Part shown: positions 32,001 to 44,000 of the stretch, one piece after another
Layout of the letters: each line of letters starts with the position of its first letter
How positions within the stretch are numbered: position 1 is the first letter of the stretch
Assembly (NCBI GenBank): GCA_963575745.1
Contig: CAUYUJ010016717.1
Span: forward strand, 1 to 64,000
DNA length: 64,000 nt
Direction of reading: 5' to 3'
Origin: Prorocentrum cordatum
Lineage: Eukaryota; Sar; Dinophyceae; Prorocentrales; Prorocentraceae
Translations under genes and position numbers: made by a program
The notes under the pieces: generated by a model
Seen by the model: the letters and a program-made list of their open reading frames with translations, nothing else
Database searches by the model: none
Told to the model about the DNA's origin: nothing

Positions 32001-35000
32001 GGGAACGGACAATTTGAAGGCAAACGCGTTAAAGCCAGAACCCCACCCTAGCCAGTCAAAATGCGAAACTAAAAGAACGAATACAACAACTGGTGCAATT
32101 TGCAACCGGCTATGCCGTGGATGTGAGCGCGTCGGGACTTCCGGACACGCGATGCAATATTTTTGAATGTCGCAAAACACTACGTCACGCATAATAGCAT
32201 AATGTCAATAATTGTGTGTGAGCGAACACTTGGACCTCAAGATATCCAGAGCTCAAATATCCACCAACGCGGCACGCGATGTTTACCCGGAGATGGGCTG
32301 AACTAGCACTCTGTAGCGGGCGCCAGTTCATGCCTCCCGCTTGCATTGTGTTGGTTCGGGTTGGTTGATCTCTCGCATGTGCCTGGACATATCGTCCCTG
32401 CTGTTCGCGGAAGCGTGTGCAAGATTCTCACGGGCTCCTACTTTGATCACTATTAAGTCACTTCGTCGTGAATTCTCCTTTCGCACTGTTGGACAAACCT
32501 CGATGTGTCTGACTTGTCCAGTCCTTGCCGGCTCGCAATCGCAGCAGCCGCGCTGGCATCGCTCTTTACGGCAATACTGCAATCAATTACGCAATCTTTA
32601 AGAGCTGCATCGCCTACTTTTCACCTCTCACGACTCCGTAAGACTCCGCTTCTCCAAAAAATAACGCCACAATAATATGCGCTGATTTCCGTGACTCTAT
32701 CCGATGTGACCCCCCACATCACTGTTCCTCCAATTGTTGATTTACGTGTCTTCTTACATCCAGCGCGCTCGGTGTCGGTCCACACGGTTGACTATTCCGG
32801 GCTTTCTGGGCGCAACAACTGATGGCCGCGCCAGTAGTGGATCTTGAGGTACGGTTCCAAGTCGGTCCGGCCTTTCCATGTCCCTCGGGAGGGGGCTGAC
32901 GCAGAGCGCGCGAAATCCTCGACTGAAAAACCGCATAAGTGAACGACCCCGCGCAAGATGAACACTGACTCGGGCCACCAACCGCCAAAGCTTTGCATTT
33001 TCATGACGACTGGGGAGCGCCTCCTCACCTCCCCCCTCGCACGCCCCCCCCCCCCTCTGGCGTCGCACATCTCACTTTGCGCAGCTCCAGGCCAAAATCT
33101 GTCGCGCATCTCTCTGCGCGTCTCTGGTCTGCCTCGCGCCGTGGTCCGCCCCGGTTCCACTCCGCGATGTGTTGGGCATCCTGATTGTCCTCATCCACAC
33201 TTGCGGACCTGCCTCTGCCTCGGACCCAAACTTCGAGGCGCCTCTTTAAATTGCCCGTTCGACCCGGCCCAGGCCAACGTCGTTGCCCATTGCAGCGAAA
33301 GCCCCCCCCCCCCTGCGCAAATAACGAAATTCGTTGTGCCTTGTGTTTCTTCAAATGGTGATCTGCCTTTCCGTTGTCAAGCCAATGTCTCGCGCGGGGC
33401 CCACATCGCAATCTTCCCAATTGCTGGCGGCGCCCCGGGTGGCATGCGTTAACTTAAACTGCCGTTTGCGCGCGCCTGGTGCACGATCTTACGCGGGCAA
33501 CCTGATGGCGAGTTTGCTTTGGGCCCTGGCGTGAAAGCATGCCCGAGTAACCAAAATGAGTCCCAGCTTGCCTTCCCTTTTCACGCTCCGCGCGGCTATA
33601 TCTGACCCCGTCAGCAACGGCCACGGTTAGCAATATTACATGGGCGCTGCGCTGGCACGGGTATAGAATGGAACACCTTTTGCCGCAGTTAGCAGGAACC
33701 GAGGAAACGACGGTTGCGCCAACAAATGAATCGAATGCGAGCCACTGGAAAGGCCGGCGGCGGCAGGCGACGGGAATCGGAGCTGTCTCCGACGGCCCAC
33801 GCGCATCAAGCAACCGGCCAAGATTAACAGGTAAAGGGCAGGGCGGGCGGGCCACATGACTATAGAGGATACCTGTCGTATCCAATGCCTCTCCGTTCCC
33901 TCTACACTGGGCAGGTAAACGCATCGAGATTCTCAATGCCTGGGCGCTGCGCTGGCGCGGGTAGCGAGTGGAACACCTTTTGCCGCAGCGAGCAGGACCC
34001 AAGGAAACGATGGTTGCGCCAACAACTGAATCGAATGCGAGCCACTCGAGAGGCCGGCGGCGAGAGGCGAGCGACGGCAATCGGAGCTGTTTCCGACGGC
34101 CCACGCACATCAATCAACAGGCCCATAGGCCATATATTGGAACGTGATACGCAGGGCAGGGTGGGCGGGCTCACAGATACAGGCGTCAGCCGTTTGAATG
34201 CTCATCTACGACTTCGTGTACGTCGGCAGCTGGAGCAGCTGCGGCAGGCGGTGCAAGAGCGACGTGCCTCGGCGCCGCTGCTTGTCTGTCTTCCTCCGAG
34301 TCTGCCGCGGGACGCGGCCGCCCTTCGCGTAGTTCTTCGCGCTGGCCTTCGCCCCCCAGCGGCCGCGTTGCTGCGCCTCTGCCAGCGAGCGGTGGCGGCC
34401 AATCACGTCCTCCCTCGGGCCGCCGTGGCGGAACATGTGCGGCGTGAGGCGCAGCTCCGACAGGCCGGCGTCGGCGGCGGCCTTGCCGGAGAGGCGCTCG
34501 AGCTTCGCGAGCGTCAAGCTCGCGCTCGAGCTGGGCGCTCGAGAGGCGCTCGAGCATCGAAGACCCCGCCGCGCCTGCAGCAGCCAGCAGAGTCTCCATC
34601 AACTTGCGGAGGTACGTGCGGCCCGCCGCCACGGAGAAGACCTGGTCGTGGATCAGAACGGTGTCGTCGTGTTTGCCCGTCTTCGCGGGCGGCGTGGCCC
34701 GGCCTTTCTCGTCGGGCGAACGAGCTAAGAGCAGGGGCGATGGTGATCGACAGCGGGCCCCGCGCGGACACGTCGGCGACGTCGGCGCGTCGGATGTTAA
34801 GCACCTCCGAGAGCCAGAAGTACCCGTCCTGCATCAGCACCGCCGCCCGAGCTGCCGCCAGCCCGTCGTCGCCCTGCTTCTCCAGCTGTTCCACGGTGAA
34901 GGCGAGGGCGATCCACGGGCAGGGATCGCGCGCCACCTCCGGCCCCTCCTTGCGCCATCCCTGGAGGGCGTGCTTGGCACGAGGCAAGACGCCCTTGCCG

Positions 35001-38000
35001 CCGAAGCTGAGGTCGAGGTTGAACGCGACCGCCGCCAGCATCATGCGACCCGAGCTGACCGCCTCGCTGTCGAAGTAGAGCTCCGTCACGAACGCCTCCA
35101 ACATCTTGTCGAGCCCCCCGAGGTCGGCTAGCAGCGCACGGCCGTGAAAACGCACGCCGCGACGGCCCCAGCACTCGTACTGGCCGAGACGCTCTTGGTC
35201 TTCAGGTGGTGCTGGCGTGAGGCCGCTGCCATGGCGGGAGCTGCCTTCGCCGCGGCTCGCCGTGCGCGGGCGCGGGCGGCGGTCTTCGGGCGTCGCGCGG
35301 CCGGCGGTCGCGCCATGGCCCAGGCCGAGCGAGGGCGCCCGCGGCGCGACCCAGCGGTGGTCGCGGCCCCCCCAGGAGCGGGCTCCCAAGGGCCACTCGC
35401 GGACTCCGTCGGCTGGAAGCGGGTCGAGCCGAGGTCCGGAGGTGGCAGCGTCGACTCCAGCGGCCCGCAGTAGCGCAGCGCGCCACTTGCCGCGCCCCAC
35501 TGCATAGCCGTCCTCGGCTATGCCGAGCCGCGAGCCGCGGGGCGCCGCAACGTCGGCGATCGCAGCCCAGGCGCGGCGCAGGCCTGCCGGATAGGCCCCC
35601 GCGAGTCGTGCGCCAAGCCGCTCGAGCCAGCGGGGCCGCGGTCGGAGGGGCGGAGGGCGCCGAGGTGCAGGGACTGGGCCGAGGAGTGGCATCGACTTTC
35701 CCTTCCAAGACGTCGTGGTAGTGGCCTCCCCGACAACGCCGATGCAACTGCCTGAGGCCCGGGAGCGTACCCAAGAGACCAGTGGGCTCTCGATAGTGAG
35801 CACCAAGTTCGCACATATCGAGCTCGACAAAGACGGACTGAGGCAACCTGAGAAGCGGGCGAACGAGGTCATGTTCCCGCAAGCCCGAGCGAAGCGGGTT
35901 CTCGATCGTCCAAAAGATGCCGAGCCGCTGGCACCAATCGACCAACCTTCGGGCGACGCGGACATCCCGCGTGGCGCGCAGAGCGTCGGCTGGAGAGAGA
36001 GGACCGTGACGCGCCGTGCTTCTGGTCTCGCAAGGCGTCCCAAGATGCACCCACCAGATAATCCCACCAGCCCTCTGGGCGTAGGTGGTCTAGAGCAGAT
36101 CCTCTTCCACCCCTCCCTCTTCCCCCTTGGGGAGGGGTTTACCCCTCCCCCTACCCCCTCCCCTGGACCTGGACGGGGGGGGCCGCTGGTAGTTAGAGCG
36201 TCCCAGATGGCCCAAGACGGCTCCAAGAGCGCCTCAGAGAACCCAAGATGAGCTCCAAGATGGCTCAAGATAGCGCAAGATCGCTCGAGATGGCTCCTAA
36301 GATGGTTCCAAGAAGCCCAAAGACGGCCCCAAGATAACTCCAAGTGGCCAAACAGCTCCCCAAGGAGGCCCCGAAGAGGCCAAAATCGTCCCAAAACCTA
36401 AGGAAAATCAATGATTTTTGCTTTCTCGCCTTTTCGCTTCCGATGGCCATCCGAGGCCTGGAGATGGTTCCAAGATGGCCCAAGAGGGCCCCAAGAGAGC
36501 CCCAAAAGAGCCCCAAGACGGCCCCAAGAGCGCCCAAGAGCACTCCAAGAGCGTTCCAAGAGGGGTCCAAGAGGCGATTTTAGGGGCTTCCGAGGGGGGG
36601 CGCTAATTAAACCCCCCCTCTTGTTTGATCGATCTCCTCCAAGATGGCCCCAAGAAGCGCCCAGGAAGCCCCAAGAGGTCCCAAGATGGCCCCAAAATGG
36701 CCCCAAGAGGCCCCCAAGAGGCCCCCCGGAGGCCCCCAAGAGACCCCCAAGAGGCCCCAAGAGCCCCCCCAGATGCACCCAAGATGCTCCAAGAGGCCTC
36801 GGCGAGAATGCCTAATCATTGATTCTACACAGGTTTTAGCCACATGGAGGCCTCTTGGGGGGGGGCACGGATTAAGATGACTCCAAGAGCGTCTGGGAGA
36901 GCCCAAAATGACCTCCAAGATGGCTCAAGATATCCCAAGATGTCTCATAATGGCTTCCTCTGTGTGCTGCCCACTTCTCTGATCGAGGCAATTCCTCTGG
37001 CCATCGTTTCTGGATGGGCTGGTGGGGATTCGCGAAGCGACAACAATTCCATCCCGAAGCCAACCTTCAAGAACCCGACACGTCTTCCAGGAGCGCGAGT
37101 CGTAGGAGGGGGCCCGCTGGAGGAGCCCACCAGCGCCGATGATAGCCGGCTGGTGCCAGAGTAGACCTCCAAGAACGCCCGAGCTCGTCGCGTAGTGCGA
37201 AGCGTGCGTGGGAGAGGAGGGCGTTCTGACAAGCGCCGACGGGCGCCCGAAACCCGCTCGGAAGGCGGCAGCACTAGGGCGCGCCGGCGGGGCGGCAGCC
37301 GCGGCCGCCTAGAAGCTGTAGATTCTACAGTGTAGAAGACGCAGTAGCTCCAACGCCTGAGGCGGCGGGGCGGGCGACGGCGCGAGCGGGCCTGGGCCCC
37401 CCGGCGGGGGGCCTGCGTCGCGGTCCAGCGGGCGCCCAGAAGCCCAAGCGCTGCGGCGTCCCGCCGGCGGCGCCTCCAGCGCGCAGCAGCGGGAACAGCA
37501 GCAGGACCTGGCGGGGCGCGGGCGCGGGCCACGGCGCCCCCTCGCGATCCCCCTCGAAGGCGAGAGGGGGCGGTCGGCTCCACTCGGCCGAGCCGAGGGC
37601 CAAGCGGCAGGCCCGAGTACCCCCCGAGATAGTCTCCCCGGGGCGACCTCCCCGCGATCAGCCGCACGGGAGTCGTAGTCCGCGCAGTTGCGGGCGCTCT
37701 CGATGCACCGCAGGTGCCAGGCGATCTCGGCGCCGATCGCGAGGGCCGCCGCCTGGCGCACCAGAGGCCGCAGCCAGAAATCCGAGGCGCGGCCCTTCAT
37801 GAACGCCAGTAGCACGGTCAGGTTGTCGGCGAGCCCGAGCAGCCGCATGCCGTGCACGGCGGGGCAGCGAGCGGCCCGCCGCAGCTGCGTCAGCGCGACG
37901 CGCGCCTCCTTCAGGTGGATGGCGTTGTGGTAGGCCCAGCCGGCCCTACACGATTTTCCGCCAGCGCTCGGGGAGAGTCCCGATGTCCAACGCGTGGAAG

Positions 38001-41000
38001 GCGTCCGAGGAATCGACCGCGCGGCAGGACGCCCGACGCCGGCGAAGCCAGGACGGGGGCGCCAACGGGGCGGGCCCGACTGCTCCGCGATGCCCGCGAT
38101 GTCCAGGCCGAGCGTCCTGAACGCGGCGGCCAGGTGCGGGGCGTGCGCCGCGATGCGGTCGCCGTCGCCGGGCGCCTCCGTGAGGTTGCCCTCCTCCGTC
38201 TTGAACCTCGAGCGCTCGCGCAGGCGGTCGGCGTCCAGGATGTCCGAGGGCGCCGCCCTCGCGAAGGAGAGCGAGAGTGGCCGAAGGTCGAGCTGTCCCC
38301 CGAGAACACCACGGGCGCGCGCGGCGCCGCCAGATCCACGTCGACCAGCTTCACGAGGCCCTGGAAGACGCGCAACTCGCTGTCCAAGGAGTCGTTGCAC
38401 CAGCCCCACTCGCGTCGACCATAGCGCTGCAGGGAGGGGTAGCAGTGGGCCAGGGCGGACAGGCCCCGCGGCATCCAGCGGAACTGGTTCACGAGGTGCC
38501 CGGCGACGCGCTCGAGGGTGACGCCCGGGCAGCCGCCCTGTTGGAGCAGGCGCTCGATGGCCAGGTAGAGCTGCCAAGTGCACTTCTCGGTCGGCAGCAG
38601 CTGGAGCTGAGATCCGCCCAGCAAGCACAGGCCCACAACGGTGAGGTCGGTCTGGGCGGGCTCGACATCGTGGGCGATGGAGCCCATCTCCTCCAGTCGC
38701 GCGAGTTAGCGGTCCAGGCCGCGCTGTGCGTCGGCACGGTTGAAGCCGATCACTGCGCCGTTGTCGACGTGCACCGAGAACACGGGGCGCCCGGGAGCGA
38801 CCAAGGGCGCGGGTGCGCCCTCACGCAGCAGGCCGCCCAGCAGTAGCAGGGGCCGACCTGGGGCCTGGGCGCGCGGGCCCGCCGCCGCAAACGCTGCGTC
38901 CTCCATGATCGACTGGCAGAAGTAGAACGCCCAGCTGAAGCCCATGCAGAGCACCTCCATCACGAAGTACAGGACGGAGTCGCCGTCGACGGGGAGGTCC
39001 TCCTCGACGTCCTCGTCGTAGCAGGTGGAGACGCCCCACTCGCGAGCCGCGAAGCCGAACTCCACGACGGACCACCTCCCGAACCGCTTGGCGCGGCACT
39101 GGTAGAAGCCCTGGTACAGGTCCAAGCTGGCGATGTGGATGTCAGCCCCCCGCGGGTCGCAGCCTGCGACCTCGAAGGCGGCGTCGCTGAAGTCGAAGTC
39201 GCGGAGGGCGCCGGGGCACCCGGGCTGCACGTGGGGGGGGGCTCCTGCATGAGCTGGTTAGCCTCGCGGGCGTCGACGATCATGCGCTGCGAGCCGTCCT
39301 TCTTGGGGCGGAAGAACAGCGCGATGCAGGGGCGAATCGAAGTCCGAAGCCCGCCCAGCCCGCGCGCCAACAGGTCCTTCAGCAACGTGCAGAGGGCCGT
39401 GCGCGAAGCGCGGAGCTCGGGGTCCCAGTGCGGCTTCACGGGCGTGATCAGGCCGTCCTGGATGCGCGCCTCCACTTCGGCGGCGGCGCGCTCAAGGCGC
39501 CGCTCGGACTCAAGGTACTGCGCGAGGGCGAGGCCTGACAGCGCCGATTCCAGCGGCTTGGGGTTGGTCGGGCGCTTCAGGATCTTCAAGCGGTCAGCGT
39601 CGAAGATCTCGAGGCCCTGCGGCTCTGTGTCCTACATATCGTTGGTCTTGAGAAGCTCAAACAAGGTTTCCTTCGGGGAGGTGCGTGGTGCAGTCCCCCA
39701 GCGCGAAATTATCCTCCCTGCCCGTCCAATCACCGAGGCCTGCGGCACGTTGGGGACGCGGGAAGGAGGGCCGACAACAGCCAAAGGCGACTTGGCGGAA
39801 GCCGATGCCAAAGCGTTCAACGTCACGATCGACTCCGCCACGCATGCATGCCGCGACCGGCGGCGGGAGGCAGCGCGCACTGCTGCTCGATGCTGGCGAC
39901 GGCCAGGATGATCAAGACCGGGGCAGGGGAGCGGGAAGATCTCAGCGTGCGAGGACGTGACGGGCACGGCCTGCCGAAGAGAATGCACGCAGTCCGAATT
40001 CAGGCCGATGGGAACGGGGGCCGCTGGGCCCCATCGGGCGGCCAGGCCAATCAGCTCGCGGCGGGCGCCCACCGGCAGCGTAGTCATGAGTCCGCGGGTC
40101 CCGACCCCTTGTTCTTGGGATCGGCGGCCCGCTTTCGTTATGCCTCCTTCTCTTCCCGAAGCAGACGCCCCTGCTTCGCGATCGTCGCCTGGTCCTTCTG
40201 GCGGTCCGCAACCCGCTGCGAGGAGACCGCCGTCGTCGCCGCGCCGCTCTCGTCTGTGGACGCGCTCATCAGCACGTCGAGGCCCGTGAAGTCGGCACCT
40301 TGGCGCTGCGGCGGACCGCCGCCTATCTGCGCGAGGCGGCGGAACAGGAGCTCGGTGCTGGCCAGCATGGAGACGCCCAGCTGGTCGAACTGCACTTGCC
40401 AGCGGAGCACCTCGGAGAAGGAAAAGCGCTCGCGGGCCGCGGCGCCGTTCACGTTGACGCCAGACTTCCGCGCCCACTCGCGGCGGTGGGTGGTGAGCGA
40501 CTGGCCCTGGGCGCGGAGGCTCTGCAAGAACTCGACCGCCACGCGAGGCCCCGAAAACGGGAAGCGCTCGATCTTCGCGTTCTCGAAGCGCGCGAGGGCA
40601 TCGCCCTCCGAGATGAAGGGCGCCCCGCACCGATCGCGCTGCAGGCCCGTCGCGCGGGGGTCGCGGCCGAAGGCGGTGACCTTCTCCAGCCGCCAGGCCT
40701 CCTCGCGGCCGACCTCGACCGCCTCGGCGTGGACCCGGCGCCGATCCACGCGAAGCAGGCGGGATCGGCCACCGCCGCTTCGGGCACCGCCGAGGCGATG
40801 GCCACGAGCGCGGGATCGGCCACCCCCCAGACGGTGTCGGGCGCCGTCGTGGCAGCGGCCGCGATCCCGTGCACCGCCGCCAGCACCCCCCCCCGCCGCG
40901 CAAACTCGGCGAGCTTCGCGGCCGAGATCGGGTCGAAGATGAAGCACTCGTCGCAGTACGGCGCCAGGATCAGCTCGCACCGATCGAGAGGCAGCGCACG

Positions 41001-44000
41001 GTGCCGCGAGAGGCCCAGCACCTGACTGACCCCGTGGGGGCCACCACCGTCCACAGCCCCTTGCTGTCAGTCTGCAAGGGAGGCCGATGGTGCCAGAAGA
41101 AGCCGTTCGGGTCGTCGAAGTAGTCGATCAGCACCTGAGGGTTGGGCACATGCAGCGCCCGCGGGGGACGCGCGGCCGCAGCCGCGGCGCGCGCCATCGC
41201 TCGGGGCTAGGGCCGCCCGCCATAGCCAACGGCGAGGCCGGCCCCGTGTAGGCGCCCGGGCGGAGGTAGGCCCCCGCCGGCGAGCGCGTCCGCGGACGCG
41301 GCTCGCAGCAGCGCGCAGCGGCGGGGACTCCACCGCGCACTTGGACGCCGATGCCGCCGGCGCCTGGGAGGAGCCGAGCGCGCCCAGGCAGCGGTCCAGG
41401 GCCAGCTCCAGGCCGGGCGAGTCGCCCACGCAGCGGGCCGCCTCGCCCGCAGGCGCGCCAGCGACCTCGCAGTGGCAGCGGCAATCAGGTGACGGGATGT
41501 CGAAGGCTCGAGCGTAGTGCGAGGCCCAGGTCGAGACGAGGTTCGCGGCGCCCAGCCAGCCTCCGAAGTCCATTCGGGAGGCTTGAACCCACATGACTAT
41601 AGAGGATACCTGTCGTATCCAATGCCTCCCCGTTCCCTCTACACGGAGCAAATAGACGCGTCGAGATTCTCAACTCCCCCGCCCTGGGGGCGCACGCAAC
41701 TTGATGTGCCACCAGCTGGGGCCGGATCTCGGGGTTGACCTCGCCGCCCTCACTGACGTCTATCCGCCTCTGCACACCGAAGCTTTCTCCGGCTCTGCAC
41801 CGAATCCTGGTGCATGCGGATCCTGGCGCGTACATTTTTGGATGTTCCCCCGGGAAATGGGAAAAAGCTTGCACCGCACCACCCCGACGTCGTCCCCGAC
41901 TCGCAAAAAAGTCCTAGGATTGAAAGACAGCGCGCCGCTGGCAAGGTATATGTCCCAGTTTCCGGTAGTAGTGCTTTGCCGGCAACAGTCCAGCCCCCCA
42001 TCCTCGTTGGCCTCCTCGTAGAGCCCACGCTTCGCGAGTGCCCCCCCCCCCCCCCCCACCCCGCGCCCCGAGCTTTTAACGTGAGGTTTGGGCCGCGCTT
42101 CCCCTGGCGCATCGCCCCGGCCCCGTGCTTTGCCATTTTCGTGATCAGCTAATCAGCTACGCATGCGCCCTCCCTGTTAGGTTGGACGCGGTTCACCGGC
42201 ACCTCCACATGCCTCGGGCGCTCCTGGAACTCCTAGCCGCCCCCAGCGTCGGCAAGCTCTGCAGAACCACTGATGTGGCTCAAAATCCTGGGCAAGCCGG
42301 ACGGCAAAGCGGGCGACGACGTCGCGCGGGCCCCCCCTGAATCCCCCCCTCCGCCCCCGCCCCTAAAATCTCGCCGGCCCCCCGGCCGTGCCCCAGGCGA
42401 CCCCGCGCGCGCGCGGGCTCCGCGTTGGCCCCGCATTCCATGGAAGCATTAGGCAAGAGGCGCCGTGGCCCCCGGCCCAGCCCCGCAAACGCAGCCCCCC
42501 CCCCCACCCCCACCATGCACACTCATTCCTACATAACCACCCTCGATATTTCCCGGACTTCCGTCTGGAGCGCCCCAATTAACTCCTGGGGCCACAGGCT
42601 CTGAAGGAGCACCTTCGCCGATCATCGGCAGCTGTCAGGCTGGCCAAACCTTCAAGTGAAGCTCGACAGAGACGGTCTGGAGATAACTCTGATCTCGTCG
42701 CCCTGACCCCTCCAATTACATCAACTTGCCAACGCTTGCCACGGCGCGCGGCGCCGAGGGCCGGTCCAGCTCGAAACCCCCGCGGGGTGTTCGAAGAGGA
42801 AGTACCCCCCGATTCCGTGGATCTCACACTGTTTCAACGCAAACTGTGGCGCGTCGCTCCGCCACGAAGAAATTCCCCCTGCCCTTCTGGCCCAAATCCT
42901 TTCCAATTGAATGCCCGTTGCCCGCTGACAGCAGATCGCACGGAGCTGGCAGAGAACAATCGGGCTGCTTTGTCCTTGAGTGGGCAAGGCAAATATAAAT
43001 CCCACTTCCCCCCTGCGCCAATCGCACGGACTGGCGAATCAACTTCAGTAGCGCGCGCCTGGTCGCCATGCTGACCCACGCAGCGTAGCCGAGCTGGGCT
43101 CATGCTTTCATTCGCATGTTCAATGACGCCCAAGATAATGCTGGGCAGCCCCCCGCCACATCCGAATCGCAGCCCAGCGTGTTTTACCCGATGCGTACCT
43201 CATCGGCGCTCATGTTGCAGCGTCTTTTGCTCCCCCGCTCGGGTTTCTTCTGTCTGATTTCTCGACGACGGGCTCCTCGGCCAGTTCGACTCCTGGACTT
43301 CCACGTTGTGTATCCGCCACATATATTTTCCAACTTATCTGGTCCTTTCCTCGCGACCAGTGTAATCAGCTATTTGTTCGTGGCTGTTGCTGATCGTGGC
43401 GGAGCGACGATATGATGTGGTCGCTTATTCACATCGCCTCCAAAGATAACGCGGAGGGCAGCCCACCCCTTCAAAATTCCTCGCAACTCACGTCGCCTTC
43501 AACTATAGGTTGCGAATAATTCAGACATCCTCCACCTCGCCAGTCCACTGGTAATTCGCAAGCGTTCGTCTCTCATTCCTCAGTCGATTTGGTGCTCATG
43601 CCCATGTCTCTAGGCGCGTTCATGTTGGCGCCGGTTTTGCCATGCCGTCGAAGTTGGCAACTCGGCCCCGGACGCCCCATTGACTATCAATGGGTCCTCC
43701 AATTTCTCGCCCTGCCAAGCGCCGTCGGGCCCCGTGCCATCCTCGCTCGGGCCGCCGCTCATTTCCTGAATGCTCGGCTCGTCTCGCCCGGCCACTCGAT
43801 AGCTCTTCCTCGAAATCCCCGGCCGCGCGGCCCCCGCGCGGCACCCCCCCGCTCTGGCATTGCACGCGTGACGCCTGGGCGTGAATCCTATAGCTGCGCG
43901 CTCCGACTGCCCCGCAAAAAAACACCCCGGCCACTGGCGGCCCGTCGCCGGCGATCGAGTCTCGGTCGGGCGCTGCCATTGGCTAGATCACCTGGCCCTA

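Larger units (their letters stand above)
33641..41673 (-). mobile_element. DIRS-order (PAT/Ngaro-type) tyrosine-recombinase retrotransposon, decayed
   Basis: Minus-strand order: A1 repeat, gag-like region, RT, RNase H, cytosine-methyltransferase-like domain, tyrosine recombinase, then B1-A2-B2 repeats. That terminal layout, A1...B1-A2-B2 with A1=A2 and B1=B2, is the split direct repeat of PAT and Ngaro elements, which integrate by tyrosine recombinase instead of a DDE integrase. Frameshifts in several domains and an inserted repeat (36063-37026) inside the methyltransferase show that this copy is inactive. It lies wholly inside katanin intron 6. Confidence 0.8.

Noticed and set aside
36240-36960. 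Spliced-leader relic (TGGCTCAAG occurrences)
   Set aside because: The string occurs only as part of the repeated ATGGCTCAAGAT units of the repeat family and lacks the rest of the leader sequence.
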